A stretch of 64,000 bases of DNA from Bacillota bacterium (GCA_023401925.1 JAEXDA010000029.1:1-64000); one strand, 5' to 3'; shown: positions 9,386-18,063, numbered from the stretch's first letter. A program made the numbers and translations. Notes: generated by a model from the letters alone, not told the origin.

Positions 9386-10033
9386 TCATTGAATCAACAT
9401 TTCATGAAAGTCATGAACATAGCCGTCCGCGATGGCCTGGATGGCCGCTTTTTGATGGGCGGAATAACTGTCATAGACTCCATAGGCTTTCATGCCGGCC
9501 GCTTTAATGGCAGTAATGGCTTCCAATATATCGTCAAACGCAATGCAATCACCGGGAGCCACTCCTAATTTTTTGGCAGCCAGCCTGTAAATATCCGGGT
9601 GTTCCTTACCACGGCTCACCTCGGCAGTTGAGGTGAGGGCGTCGAATAATTCATAGATTCCATTGTTTTTTAGAACCGGTTCATAAAGCAACTTTGGCAA
9701 GCTGGTAGCCGTTCCGATTTTAACAGGTTGTTGTTTCAGGAATTCAAGATACTCACGGGCATGGGGCTTTAATGATATGTTATGGCCGTATTCGTAGAGA
9801 ACCATGTCATTCCACTCCCCAATGATATCGGGTATTTTTTCGTTTAAATGAAATAAATCAACGGTGTATTGCGCCGCTTCTGGAAAACTCATTGGAGCGA
9901 TGGCTTTTACATATTGTTCCGGCATCGTCAAATTACGTTTGGCCAAAAAGTCGTAGTCGACTTTTTCCCATACCCCCATGGAATCCAGCAGAGTACCGTC
10001 TAAATCAAAGATAGCCGCCTTGAAACCAACCAT
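9386..10033 (-). CDS. HAD-superfamily phosphatase at the end of the thiamine operon
   Basis: A 215-residue HAD hydrolase of the beta-phosphoglucomutase type. Motif I is DLDGTLLDS (residues 10-18), with the nucleophile and acid/base aspartates intact; motif IV is the AFDDI stretch near 164; a helical cap lies about residues 18-85. It starts 2 bases after the stop of thiE, so it is almost certainly the last gene of the thi operon. A role dephosphorylating a thiamine intermediate such as thiamine monophosphate is plausible but inferred from position only. The broad HAD family does not define a substrate. Confidence 0.8.
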   Translation of the reverse strand: MVGFKAAIFDLDGTLLDSMGVWEKVDYDFLAKRNLTMPEQYVKAIAPMSFPEAAQYTVDLFHLNEKIPDIIGEWNDMVLYEYGHNISLKPHAREYLEFLKQQPVKIGTATSLPKLLYEPVLKNNGIYELFDALTSTAEVSRGKEHPDIYRLAAKKLGVAPGDCIAFDDILEAITAIKAAGMKAYGVYDSYSAHQKAAIQAIADGYVHDFHEMLIQ

Positions 10034-10035
10034 AA

Positions 10036-10689
10036 TCAGTTCCCCTTTGTTTGTAAAAATAGCTTTTTCAAGTTTCCGGCTGCCGAAAGGATATCCTTTT
10101 TGGCAATCAGGGCTGATACTACGGCAATTCCATCAATTCCCGTGTGCTCGAACAAGGGAATGCTTGTTTCATTGATGCCGCCGATCACCACACAGGGTAG
10201 GTCAACCGATGCTTTGATCCGTTTTAATTCTTCCATGGTTACCAGTTTAGCTTCGGTTTTGGTTCCGGTGGCGAACATTGCGCCGACGCCGAGATAATCT
10301 GCGCCCTCCAACCGGGCCTTCATCGCTTCCTTCAGGGAGGAAACCGAGAGGCCCAGGATTTTTCCGGGGCCGATAATTTTCCGGACAATGGAGGCGGGTA
10401 AATCTTCCTGACCGATATGAACACCGGCGGCTTCAACGGCTAAGGCGATATCAACCCGGTCATTAATGATCAGGGGAACGCCATGATCATCGGTGATCCG
10501 TTTGATTGCCACGGCGGTATTGTAAAAATCCAGGGATGAGGTTTTTTTCTCCCGTAACTGGACTAAGGTGCATCCTCCGGCAATCGCTTCTTCTACAGCC
10601 TGTTCCAGGGTGGGGGTGCTCATCAAATCCTGATCCGTGACCAGATAAAGACTATAATCGATTCGAGGCTTTGGTATTATTGGGTCCAT
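10036..10689 (-). CDS. thiE: Thiamine-phosphate synthase
   Basis: A 217-residue TIM-barrel enzyme that joins HMP pyrophosphate and thiazole phosphate to thiamine monophosphate. Diagnostic stretches are YLVTD near the N terminus, CTLVQLREK, LIINDRVDIALAVEAAGVHIGQ, DYLGVGAMFATGTK and VVIGGI. I chose ATG at 10689 because GGAGGG lies 8 bases upstream; an upstream in-frame TTG (10713) would put that ribosome binding site inside the gene. It is the fourth gene of the operon, 65 bases after thiM and 2 bases before the HAD phosphatase. Confidence 0.95.
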   Translation of the reverse strand: MDPIIPKPRIDYSLYLVTDQDLMSTPTLEQAVEEAIAGGCTLVQLREKKTSSLDFYNTAVAIKRITDDHGVPLIINDRVDIALAVEAAGVHIGQEDLPASIVRKIIGPGKILGLSVSSLKEAMKARLEGADYLGVGAMFATGTKTEAKLVTMEELKRIKASVDLPCVVIGGINETSIPLFEHTGIDGIAVVSALIAKKDILSAAGNLKKLFLQTKGN

Positions 10690-10754
10690 AGTTTGATCCC
10701 TCCGTTGGTTCAAAGTAAAGTTGTTCCAAGAGCGATTGCTCGATTTCTGCCCGA

Positions 10755-11588
10755 TTATTCATGGGTTTTGGTCTTTTCCATTATCATTTGAGGGTTTAGG
10801 ATGCTGATGCTGTCGATGATGGCCCCGCGATAACTGCCGGTACCTTTGGAGCCGGCAGTTTCATAGGCAAGCTCTCCGGCAATCCCCATGCAGGTAATGC
10901 CGGCCGCTGCCGCCAGAAAATAATCGGAGGTCACTCCGGCAAAAGCGCCTACTAATGAGGTGCTCATGCAACCTGTCCCTGTTACCTGCGATAACATGGG
11001 ATGGCCATTTTGAATTTGTAAAGTTCGTTTGCCGTCGGAAATCAGATCAGTAGCCCCGGTAATGGCGACCACAGTATTTAATTTCTTGGCCAGGCTTTTC
11101 GCGATTTCCATACCGCTTTGGTCACTTTTGGCGATATCGCTCTCGGCAGCGTCAACTCCTTTGGTCGCAGCTTCTAAACCACTCATAAATCGAATTTCCG
11201 ACATATTCCCCCGCAGGATACTGATGGTGACTTGTTCCAACAACCGGGTCACGGTTTGATTGCGCAGTTCCGATGCTCCGGCTCCCACCGGATCCAGTAT
11301 TACCGGAATATTTCTTTGATTGGCCTTCTTTCCCGCAGCCAACATCGAAGAAATCGTCCTTTGATTCAGGGTTCCGATATTGAGGACTAAAGAGGAGGAA
11401 ATGGCGGTGATGGCCTCGACTTCATCGATATCATCGGCCATAATCGGCGATGCGCCGATAGCCAGAACAATATTGGCACAGTCATTGACAGTCACATAAT
11501 TGGTAATGTGATGGATGATGGGCTTTTTTCCCCGGAGTTCCTCCAGGGTTCGCCCAATTTGGATGGGGATGGTGAGGTCTTCTCTCAT
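10755..11588 (-). CDS. thiM: Hydroxyethylthiazole kinase
   Basis: A 277-residue ribokinase-like kinase that phosphorylates hydroxyethylthiazole, a salvage step feeding ThiE. Family stretches include HHITNYVTVNDCAN, GASPIMADD, NIGTL, VILDPVGAGAS and the catalytic GTGCM loop near residue 205. It overlaps the thiC stop by ATGA, indicating translational coupling. The thiazole synthesis genes thiG, thiS and thiF are not in the operon, so the thiazole half may be salvaged or made from elsewhere in the genome. Confidence 0.95.
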   Translation of the reverse strand: MREDLTIPIQIGRTLEELRGKKPIIHHITNYVTVNDCANIVLAIGASPIMADDIDEVEAITAISSSLVLNIGTLNQRTISSMLAAGKKANQRNIPVILDPVGAGASELRNQTVTRLLEQVTISILRGNMSEIRFMSGLEAATKGVDAAESDIAKSDQSGMEIAKSLAKKLNTVVAITGATDLISDGKRTLQIQNGHPMLSQVTGTGCMSTSLVGAFAGVTSDYFLAAAAGITCMGIAGELAYETAGSKGTGSYRGAIIDSISILNPQMIMEKTKTHE

Positions 11589-12919
11589 ATCGATTCCTTT
11601 CCTTCTTTGGACAGATTGGATTTCAACTCAACATCTTGGCCGTTTAAAATGCGGTTCATGGTTCTGACTGCGCACATTTTGCCGCACATCGAGCAACTCT
11701 GTTTATCTTCCGGCGGAATGCTTTCGAAATAGGTTTTGGCTTTTTCACCGTCGAGTGCCAGTTTAAACATTTTATCCCAGTCCAGGACATGGCGAGCTTC
11801 ACTCATACGATGATCAATGTTGCGGGCATTTCTGACTCCTTTGGCAATGTCCCCCGCGTGAGCGGCTATTTTGGAAGCGATGATGCCGTCCTTTACATCT
11901 TGTAAATCAGGTAATCGCAAATGTTCGGCGGGAGTCACATAGCAGAGAAAATCGGCACCGTTTGCTGCGGCGATAGCACCGCCGATAGCGGAGGTGATGT
12001 GATCATACCCGGGTGCGATATCGGTAACCAAAGGTCCTAATACATAGAATGGCGCACCATGGCACAGGCGTTTTTCCAGCGTCATATTGGCGGCGATTTC
12101 GTCCATTGCCATATGGCCCGGTCCTTCCACCATCACTTGTACATCCTGTTGCCAGGCCCGTTGTGTTAAGTTTCCAAGCTCTATCAGCTCGGTGATTTGC
12201 GAAGGGTCTGTCGAGTCCTGAATGCTGCCGGGGCGAAGCGCATCACCCAGGCTGATGGTGACGTCATATTGACGCAGGATATTTAAAAGATCATCATAGT
12301 ATTCATAGAAAGGGTTTTCATTGCCGGTCATTTTCATCCAAGCGAACAGCAGAGACCCGCCTCGTGAAACAATATTCATTTGCCGTTTTTCACGTATAAA
12401 AATTTCTACGGCCCGGCGGTTGAGGCCCGCATGAATGGTCATGAAATCAACGCCCTCACGGGCATGAAGACGCACAACTTCCAAAAAGTCTTGTGCCGTG
12501 ATGTTTTTTAAATCTTTGTCCAGGTAGCCGACTGCATCGTAGATCGGGACCGTGCCAATCATGGCAGGAGAGTATTCAATCAGTTTTTTTCTAAATTCAT
12601 GGGTCTTGCCGTAATTACTTAAGTCCATGATGGCTTCCGCGCCATATTTGATAGCTAGCTTGACTTTATCCATCTCCGCGTGATAATCGGCGCAGTCACC
12701 GGAAATACCCAGATTGACATTGATTTTTGTCCGGAGTCCGTGGCCGACGCCGCTCGGATGCAAAGATTGGTGGTGAATGTTAGCGGGAATGGCGACTTGT
12801 CCGGTGGCTACCAGGGAAAGTAATTCCTGCTCCGGGAATCCTTCATCTTTGGCGACCTGGGCCAGCTCTTTTGAAACGATGCCTTTTTTGGCGGCTTCCA
12901 TTTGGGTTTTATAATTCAT
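11585..12919 (-). CDS. thiC: Phosphomethylpyrimidine synthase
   Basis: A 444-residue radical-SAM enzyme converting aminoimidazole ribotide to hydroxymethylpyrimidine phosphate. The C-terminal cluster-binding cysteines are C409, C412 and C416 in CSMCGKMC. The spacing is CxxCxxxC, one residue tighter between the last two than the long proteobacterial form, in a protein of the short type. Other family stretches are FMTIHAGLNRR, GDALRPGSIQDSTD and VMVEGPGHMAMDEI. The ATG at 12919 lies inside the end of thiD (11-base overlap), and the gene overlaps thiM by 4 bases, so the three are tightly coupled. A TPP riboswitch pair upstream of thiD controls the operon. Confidence 0.96.
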   Translation of the reverse strand: MNYKTQMEAAKKGIVSKELAQVAKDEGFPEQELLSLVATGQVAIPANIHHQSLHPSGVGHGLRTKINVNLGISGDCADYHAEMDKVKLAIKYGAEAIMDLSNYGKTHEFRKKLIEYSPAMIGTVPIYDAVGYLDKDLKNITAQDFLEVVRLHAREGVDFMTIHAGLNRRAVEIFIREKRQMNIVSRGGSLLFAWMKMTGNENPFYEYYDDLLNILRQYDVTISLGDALRPGSIQDSTDPSQITELIELGNLTQRAWQQDVQVMVEGPGHMAMDEIAANMTLEKRLCHGAPFYVLGPLVTDIAPGYDHITSAIGGAIAAANGADFLCYVTPAEHLRLPDLQDVKDGIIASKIAAHAGDIAKGVRNARNIDHRMSEARHVLDWDKMFKLALDGEKAKTYFESIPPEDKQSCSMCGKMCAVRTMNRILNGQDVELKSNLSKEGKESI

Positions 12920-13727
12920 GGGAACAAACTCCTTTCAATCCGTGTTGATAAAGCTCATAAAAATGGTGGGTTGGGCCGCAACCTTTGCCAATGGATAAGG
13001 CATGTTCGATAGCGGTCGTAACATAGTGTTTTGCGTGTTTCACCGCTTCCGGCAAGTTCATTCCCAAGGCTAGATTGGCGGCAATTGCCGAGGAATAGGT
13101 ACAGCCGGTCCCGTGAGTGTTTTTGGTGGATATGCGTTTGGCATTGTAATGATAAAATTGTCTGCCGTCATATAAAACATCCAAGGCATCTCCCACGGCA
13201 TGCCCTCCTTTGATTAAAACATTCCTGCTACCCATTTGGTAAATTGCTACCGCGGCCTTTTCCATATCCGCAGTGGAGGATATGGATTGGCCGGTGATTT
13301 TTTCAGCCTCCGGAAGATTGGGTGTCAAAACATCGGCCAACGGGATAATAACCTTGATCAGTGTGTTAATGGCATCCGGATTCATGAGGGGACAGCCGTT
13401 TTTGGCCATCATCACCGGGTCAATGACGATGTTGCCGGGCTTGTATTGCCGGAGTTTTGCGGCGACCGCTTCCATGCTTGCGGGCCCCGAAAGCATACCG
13501 ATTTTTACGGCGTCGCTGCCGATATCTTCATAAACGGCGTCGATTTGTTGCTGGATCATTTCCGGGGTAACATCTTGAATTGCCAAGACCCGGCTGGTGT
13601 TTTCAGCGACAACGGACACAATGACGCTCATGCCGAATACGCCGTGAGCCGAAAATGTTTTTAAATCGGCCTGGATACCGGCCCCGCCACTACAATCGGA
13701 TCCGGCGATCGAAAGAACTTTTTTCAT
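12909..13727 (-). CDS. thiD: Hydroxymethylpyrimidine/phosphomethylpyrimidine kinase
   Basis: A 272-residue ribokinase-like kinase that phosphorylates HMP twice to HMP pyrophosphate. It begins KKVLSIAGSDCSGGAGIQADLK and carries VIDPVMMAKNG and the catalytic THGTGCTYSSAIAANLA loop. I chose ATG at 13727, preceded by AAGGAGAAAATC. The frame stays open back to 13847, but that stretch is the terminator and riboswitch and would encode an unrelated 40-residue extension. It is first in the operon, with the TPP riboswitches directly upstream. Confidence 0.95.
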   Translation of the reverse strand: MKKVLSIAGSDCSGGAGIQADLKTFSAHGVFGMSVIVSVVAENTSRVLAIQDVTPEMIQQQIDAVYEDIGSDAVKIGMLSGPASMEAVAAKLRQYKPGNIVIDPVMMAKNGCPLMNPDAINTLIKVIIPLADVLTPNLPEAEKITGQSISSTADMEKAAVAIYQMGSRNVLIKGGHAVGDALDVLYDGRQFYHYNAKRISTKNTHGTGCTYSSAIAANLALGMNLPEAVKHAKHYVTTAIEHALSIGKGCGPTHHFYELYQHGLKGVCSHEL

Positions 13728-13749
13728 GATTTTCTCCTTGGTTGTAGAA

Positions 13750-13784
13750 TAAAAAAGAGCGCTCCCGGTAGAAAGCGCTCCTAA
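13750..13784 (-). terminator. Terminator of the thiD-proximal TPP riboswitch
   Basis: On the minus strand, GAGCGCTTTC and GGGAGCGCTC form a stem-loop followed by six T, 30 bases before the thiD start. It follows the proximal riboswitch directly, so it is the expression platform of that switch. Confidence 0.85.
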
Positions 13785-13790
13785 ATTTTG

Positions 13791-13889
13791 CTTCCCTACG
13801 ACAGTGTTAACCGACAGGTTCAAAGGGTCAGGTTTTAACCTTCTCAACTCGACCGCGTTCGCGTACTTTGCGAACAGAGTTCCCCCGCA
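13791..13889 (-). promoter_or_regulatory. TPP riboswitch, copy proximal to thiD
   Basis: On the minus strand the sequence runs GCGGGGGAACT, a hairpin, GTTGAGAAGG, then ACCCTTTGAACCTG and CGTAGGGAAGC. These are the conserved THI-element blocks in the right order. The variable arm is a hairpin of GTTCGCAAAG and GCGAAC type. A terminator follows at once. It is one of two near-identical copies; the other lies about 200 bases upstream. Confidence 0.93.
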
Positions 13890-13924
13890 TGTGAATGATA
13901 TTAAATTGTGTTTCCTACAATGAT

Positions 13925-13967
13925 CAATAAAAAAGCACTTACCCCGAAATAGGCAAGTGCTTGATCA
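13925..13967 (-). terminator. Terminator of the distal TPP riboswitch
   Basis: On the minus strand AAGCACTTGCC and GGTAAGTGCTT pair around a short loop and are followed by TTTTTTATT. The flanks TGATCAA and TTGATCAAT can extend the stem. It lies between the two riboswitches, so the upstream switch has its own independent off signal. Confidence 0.85.
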
Positions 13968-13990
13968 AATACAATAAAGTAAATGATTTG

Positions 13991-14090
13991 CTTCCCTACG
14001 ACAGTGTTAACCGACAGGTTCAAGGGGTCAGGTTTTAACCTTCTCAACTCAAACGCGTTCGCGTACGTTGCGAACGCGAGTTCCCCCGCA
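13991..14090 (-). promoter_or_regulatory. TPP riboswitch, promoter-side copy
   Basis: This carries the same conserved blocks as the copy at 13791-13889, nearly base for base, including GTTGAGAAGG, ACCCCTTGAACCTG and CGTAGGGAAGC. The variable arm is a longer perfect hairpin (CTCGCGTTCGCAACG with its partner). It is followed by its own terminator at 13925-13967 and then by the second riboswitch. Confidence 0.93.
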
Positions 14091-14106
14091 AATTTAAATT
14101 AATCCT

Positions 14107-14134
14107 ATTATACTCCAAAAGAAGGGAATGTCAA
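14107..14134 (-). promoter_or_regulatory. Promoter of the thiamine operon
   Basis: On the minus strand TTGACA (14134-14129) and TATAAT (14112-14107) are perfect consensus boxes with a 16-base spacer, just upstream of the first TPP riboswitch. The -35 box touches the stop region of the neighbouring oxidoreductase gene. Confidence 0.85.
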
Positions 14135-15120
14135 GAAGCATCGTCCGCCGGAAAGACCAAACCAATTTTTTTACGGACTTCATCCAGGATTTCCATGACC
14201 GTCAGGGAAAGTTGGTGGGAATTTATTTGGGATTCGATTTGATGATTTTCAATCAAATGGAAGAACTCTTGTACTTCATAAAACATCAATTCTTCCGTCT
14301 GCTTTCTCGATATGTCCTCTCGCAGGCCGTTCCGGTAACGGATTTCGATTTTTTGCGGCGTCGAAATTTTATCAATGATGATGTTGCCTCCTTCTCCTTG
14401 GATTTCACTAGGAAGCTCTGAGTCGGCAATCTTTGAATGGATAATGACCGCTTCCTTATCGGGATAATGTAAAACCAGGCTTCCTTCACCGTCAATCCCG
14501 GAGTCGAGGAAGACGGCGCTTGCCTCTAAACTATCCGGTTTACCAAACAGGGCTACTACGGGATAAATGCAATATACACCGATGTCCATCAATGAGCCGT
14601 TCGAAAGCTTCGGGTCAAAGGCATTGGCAGTTTTTCCAGCCTTGTAGTCGTCATAGCGGGAGGAATATTGGCATTTGTTGCTAAAAAATCGGCGTATTCT
14701 TCCGATCTTGGATAAATTCACCCGAAGGGCGTGAAAGTTGGGTAAAAGGGTCGTTTTAAGAGCTTCCATCAGGGCTACCTGATTGGCCTTGGAACTTTCA
14801 ATCATCGCCAGAAGTTCCTTGCCGTTGGAAGCAATCGGTTTTTCACAGAGCACATGCTTTTGGTGATTCATGAATAAAATGGCTTGCCGGGCATGACAAC
14901 AATTGGGGCTGGCGATATATACCGCATCGATGGTTTCACTTTTGGCCATTTCCTCTAAATCAGTAAAGATATGTTTCACGGCATATCTTTCGGCAAATTC
15001 CGATGCCCGCGCCTTTGTCCTCGAATAAACGGCCGCCAATTGAAATCTTTCGTCTAAACTTGCGGCTTTAATAAAAGCTTCCGTAATCCATCCTGTACCT
15101 ACCACACCAAATCGGATCAT
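14131..15120 (-). CDS. Gfo/Idh/MocA family NAD(P)-dependent oxidoreductase
   Basis: A 329-residue oxidoreductase. The N-terminal Rossmann fold starts FGVVGTGWI (about residues 4-12), the family motif EKPIA sits near residue 94, and the C-terminal alpha/beta domain (about 125-329) carries SNGSLMDIGVYCIYP, with the Asp and downstream residues typical of the catalytic face. Members oxidise or reduce sugars, inositols and related polyols with NAD(P). No sugar operon surrounds it, so the substrate is unknown. Its stop lies against the thi promoter, but transcription reads on in the same direction, so some read-through into the thi leader is possible. Confidence 0.88.
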   Translation of the reverse strand: MIRFGVVGTGWITEAFIKAASLDERFQLAAVYSRTKARASEFAERYAVKHIFTDLEEMAKSETIDAVYIASPNCCHARQAILFMNHQKHVLCEKPIASNGKELLAMIESSKANQVALMEALKTTLLPNFHALRVNLSKIGRIRRFFSNKCQYSSRYDDYKAGKTANAFDPKLSNGSLMDIGVYCIYPVVALFGKPDSLEASAVFLDSGIDGEGSLVLHYPDKEAVIIHSKIADSELPSEIQGEGGNIIIDKISTPQKIEIRYRNGLREDISRKQTEELMFYEVQEFFHLIENHQIESQINSHQLSLTVMEILDEVRKKIGLVFPADDAS

Positions 15121-15394
15121 GTTAACCCCCGTTATTTTAATTTTGATTTCTTCAAAGGTGCGTGCAACTATTCATTTTAGTATTTTGAGGAAGAAAATTC
15201 AATGATTTGTTTTGGCCCCCCTCACTGGATAGTATAATCAACAGGAGAAATGAGTAAGCGGGGTGAAAAAATATTGATTCCATTACCGAATATATAAAGA
15301 AAATTTCGGGAGGCTTCCGGTTTAAAAATATATCTTTTTCCCCAAAATAGGATGAGCCTTCGGTCAAAATTTTCGGAAAGGACCTTTTGTAAAT

Positions 15395-16279
15395 ATGAAA
15401 AGAAGTAATATTTTCTTGATGGGAGTCGTTCTTTTAGCCTTCTTGGTGACCGGTACAGGCTTGGGAGAACGCATTTTCAGCCATCTTTCTTTGTATCAGC
15501 ACCCCAATGTCCGGAATACATTGACTTACTATTGCCGCGAAGGGATTGTCAAAGTCACTTATCTGGACAGGAAAGTCCAAATCTTACTGCCGGATGGACG
15601 TAAGTTTATGTTGCCGCAGGTGGTTGCGGCTTCCGGGACAAGATATAGCAATGGGAAAATTGAGTTTTGGAGCAAAGGCCCCAATGCTTTTGTTTTGGAA
15701 AATGGTAAAATCATTTGTAGCGACGGGGTTGCAGGGACTGTTCGTCCAATTGACCGGAAAACAGTACTTTTCACGGATGACGGGAAAAACTTTTCCTTTC
15801 AGTATCCAAAGCAATTTCGAGTATCTGGAAAAGGGATCGGCTTTTCGAGGGATTGGCGGGTTGGCGCAACGGACTTGGGAATGGTTTTAGCCATGGTAAC
15901 CATCCCCAAATCATATCTGCCGCAGACTAATTTCAGCGGAGCCACTTTTACCATCGGTCAAAGCAGTAATCCTGAGGCAGTAAAGAGATGCTTTGAAAAC
16001 CCTCAAGGATATGGCGCCCGGATGGAGAAGGTTACGATTCATGGGGTTCCTTTTACCAAGTTCACCTTTTCAGATGCCGGAGCGGGGAATGTTTACGAAA
16101 CAGTCAGTTATCGTACCAAACGCGGCGAAGCGTGTTATGGGGTCGAATACACGATCCATTCCACCAATATCGGGATGTATTCCCCTGATCAGGGCATTAA
16201 AGAATTCGATAAGGCCAAAATCCTCAAGATTCTTGAAAAGATGGCCGGAAGTTTTCGTTTCTTAGAAAAGAGGCAATGA
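15395..16279 (+). CDS. Secreted or membrane-anchored protein of unknown function
   Basis: A 294-residue protein with a clear N-terminal hydrophobic segment (about residues 5-24, IFLMGVVLLAFLVTGTGL) after two basic residues, consistent with a signal peptide or anchor. There is no lipobox cysteine. The rest is beta-rich and polar with no motif I recognise. Residues around 35-130 repeat short strand-turn units (KVTYLDRKVQILLPDGRKF). The C-terminal half (about 130-290) resembles a stand-alone lipoprotein-like fold, but I would not name one. It is flanked by unrelated genes and is probably monocistronic. Confidence 0.6.
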   Translation: MKRSNIFLMGVVLLAFLVTGTGLGERIFSHLSLYQHPNVRNTLTYYCREGIVKVTYLDRKVQILLPDGRKFMLPQVVAASGTRYSNGKIEFWSKGPNAFVLENGKIICSDGVAGTVRPIDRKTVLFTDDGKNFSFQYPKQFRVSGKGIGFSRDWRVGATDLGMVLAMVTIPKSYLPQTNFSGATFTIGQSSNPEAVKRCFENPQGYGARMEKVTIHGVPFTKFTFSDAGAGNVYETVSYRTKRGEACYGVEYTIHSTNIGMYSPDQGIKEFDKAKILKILEKMAGSFRFLEKRQ

Positions 16280-16419
16280 CTGATACCATTTGTTTTTCAT
16301 TGAATACTCCGCAAATAATTTTGCAGTAAACAAAACTATTGACTTATAGTAAGCTCGAAGGTATAAAGTAAAAAATGTATATGAGTCGATAACAACTTTA
16401 TTTAAATGGGGTGATTTTG

Positions 16420-17337
16420 GTGAAAAAAATCAATATTGGGAATGGCACCGTCGATGCTCCGGAGATTGCGCTAGGTTGTATGCGGATTGCGGATATTTCA
16501 CAGAAGGAAGCTGCAACGCTTATTCATACGGCTTTGGAAGAGGGGGTCAATTTTTTCGATCATGCCGATATCTATGCCGGTGGAAAAGCCGAGGAAACCT
16601 TTGCCCAAGCTGTCGAAATGAATTCGAGCCTTCGCGAAAAATTAATCATTCAAACCAAGTGCGGAATCCGGAAGGGCTACTTCGATTTTTCCAAAGAACA
16701 TATTCTGGAAGCCGTCGAAGGTAGTCTCAAACGGTTGCAAACCGAGTATATTGATATTTTGTTGCTGCATCGCCCGGATACTTTGGTGGAGCCGGAAGAG
16801 GTTGCCGAAGCCTTTACTATCCTGGAGAATAGTGGTAAGGTGCGCTATTTCGGGGTAAGCAACCAAAATCCCATGCAGATTGAGTTGCTTCGAAAATATG
16901 TGAAACAAAAATTAATCATTAATCAATTACAATTCAGTATCACCAACACGGGAATGATTGATGCGGGACTCAATGTGAATATGGAGATCGACCGTTCCGT
17001 CGACAGGGATGGCAGTATCTTGGATTACTGCCGACTGAAGGACATTACGATTCAGGCTTGGTCGCCATTCCAATTCGGCTTCTTCGAGGGTGTTTTCTTG
17101 GATAACCCCAAATTTCCGGAATTGAACCAGAAAATTGACGAGCTGGCAAAAGCGAAAGGGGTAGCCAATACCGCAATCGCGATTGCCTGGATTTTAAGGC
17201 ATCCTGCTAAAATCCAGCCGATTGTGGGTACAACCAATGTCAAACGCCTCAAGGATATATGCAAGGCGTCGACAATCAGCCTAAGCAGGGAAGAATGGTA
17301 TCAGATTTACCTGGCTGCCGGCAATAAACTTCCGTGA
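16420..17337 (+). CDS. Aldo/keto reductase
   Basis: A 305-residue TIM-barrel NAD(P)H-dependent reductase. Catalytic residues are recognisable as the Asp and Tyr of FFDHADIYAGG, the Lys of IQTKCGI and the His of LLLHRPD. The C-terminal cofactor region reads PIVGTTNVKRL. It belongs to the YdhF-like bacterial group by pattern. I prefer GTG at 16420, with GGGGTGA upstream; the GTG at 16411 would overlap that site. The gene converges on the MerR regulator, with a hairpin between them. Confidence 0.88.
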   Translation: MKKINIGNGTVDAPEIALGCMRIADISQKEAATLIHTALEEGVNFFDHADIYAGGKAEETFAQAVEMNSSLREKLIIQTKCGIRKGYFDFSKEHILEAVEGSLKRLQTEYIDILLLHRPDTLVEPEEVAEAFTILENSGKVRYFGVSNQNPMQIELLRKYVKQKLIINQLQFSITNTGMIDAGLNVNMEIDRSVDRDGSILDYCRLKDITIQAWSPFQFGFFEGVFLDNPKFPELNQKIDELAKAKGVANTAIAIAWILRHPAKIQPIVGTTNVKRLKDICKASTISLSREEWYQIYLAAGNKLP

Positions 17338-17359
17338 AAAGGGAATGAACCAATTTTTC

Positions 17360-17398
17360 TTCCATAAAGGCGTTGCGGAGGCAGCGTCTTTATGGAAG
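17360..17398. terminator. Hairpin between convergent genes
   Basis: CTTCCATAAAGGCGTTGC and GCAGCGTCTTTATGGAAG form a long, slightly mismatched stem between the aldo/keto reductase and the convergent merR gene. There is no strong T run on either side, so termination efficiency is uncertain. Confidence 0.5.
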
Positions 17399-17408
17399 CT
17401 CGTAAATT

Positions 17409-17831
17409 TTATAAGTTGGCGGCGGCTGTGATGATTTTTTCCTTGGCAGCCATGGCTGCCACCGTTACTACAGGCCCTTTACAGTTCTCGTAATGAGCGA
17501 TTTTATAATCGATTTTTTCCAGATTCTTTTTGAGTTCGTTGATTTGTTTCAATACATCCTGGCGGTGTTCAACCAACATTTTCTTGCGGGACGCCAAGCT
17601 TTCGTCACCATCCAGACACCAACCGATATATTGTTTGATCTGTTTAATCGGCATCCCGGTGTTTTTTAAACAGCAAATCAATGATAACCATTCCAGATCA
17701 CTCTCCGTAAAAGAACGGTTACCGGTATGATCCCGTTCAACAAAGGGCAATAAACCTTCTTTCTCATAATACCGGAGCGTATACACTGTTAGATTCATCT
17801 TTTCGGCCGCTTGTTTGATCGTTAATCCCAT
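17409..17831 (-). CDS. MerR family regulator, AdhR-like
   Basis: A 140-residue MerR-type activator: winged helix (about residues 3-70, with LTVYTLRYYEKEGLLP), then a dimerisation coiled coil (about 78-120) and a short C-terminal tail. A Cys pair at 53-54 (ICCLKNTGMPI) falls where AdhR-type regulators keep the cysteine that reacts with aldehydes. The gene diverges from an iron-dependent alcohol dehydrogenase, and both promoters carry MerR-style dyads (17969-17987 and 18064-18093). Control of the dehydrogenase in response to aldehydes is the natural inference. Confidence 0.85.
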   Translation of the reverse strand: MGLTIKQAAEKMNLTVYTLRYYEKEGLLPFVERDHTGNRSFTESDLEWLSLICCLKNTGMPIKQIKQYIGWCLDGDESLASRKKMLVEHRQDVLKQINELKKNLEKIDYKIAHYENCKGPVVTVAAMAAKEKIITAAANL

Positions 17832-17960
17832 GATCGTAAATCCCTCATTTCTTTCATTTTTAAATTGGCAAAGTATCGAGTTTTGTTATTTCCGGTAGAT
17901 GTGACTCCTCAAATCAAGCTTGATGAATTCGGTGGGTTCTCTATACGTAGTCACTTTACT

Positions 17961-17987
17961 TATATCTTAGAGTATACTCCGGGTCAA
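17961..17987 (-). promoter_or_regulatory. merR promoter with MerR-type dyad
   Basis: On the minus strand TTGACC (17987-17982) is followed by the dyad GGAGTATACTCT (17980-17969) and by TATAAG or, two bases later, TAAGTA, giving a 17- or 19-base spacer. A dyad centred inside a long spacer is the hallmark of MerR-activated promoters. It suggests autoregulation. Confidence 0.7.
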
Positions 17988-18063
17988 TGGGAAAACAAAC
18001 AACAAAATTGATTCATGTTCTTTTTTAATTGATTATGCCAAACGGAATGGTCTTCGAATTTAT

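Noticed and set aside
13728..13847. An N-terminal extension of ThiD
   Set aside because: The region is the riboswitch and terminator; the ATG at 13727 has the ribosome binding site and gives the standard start.
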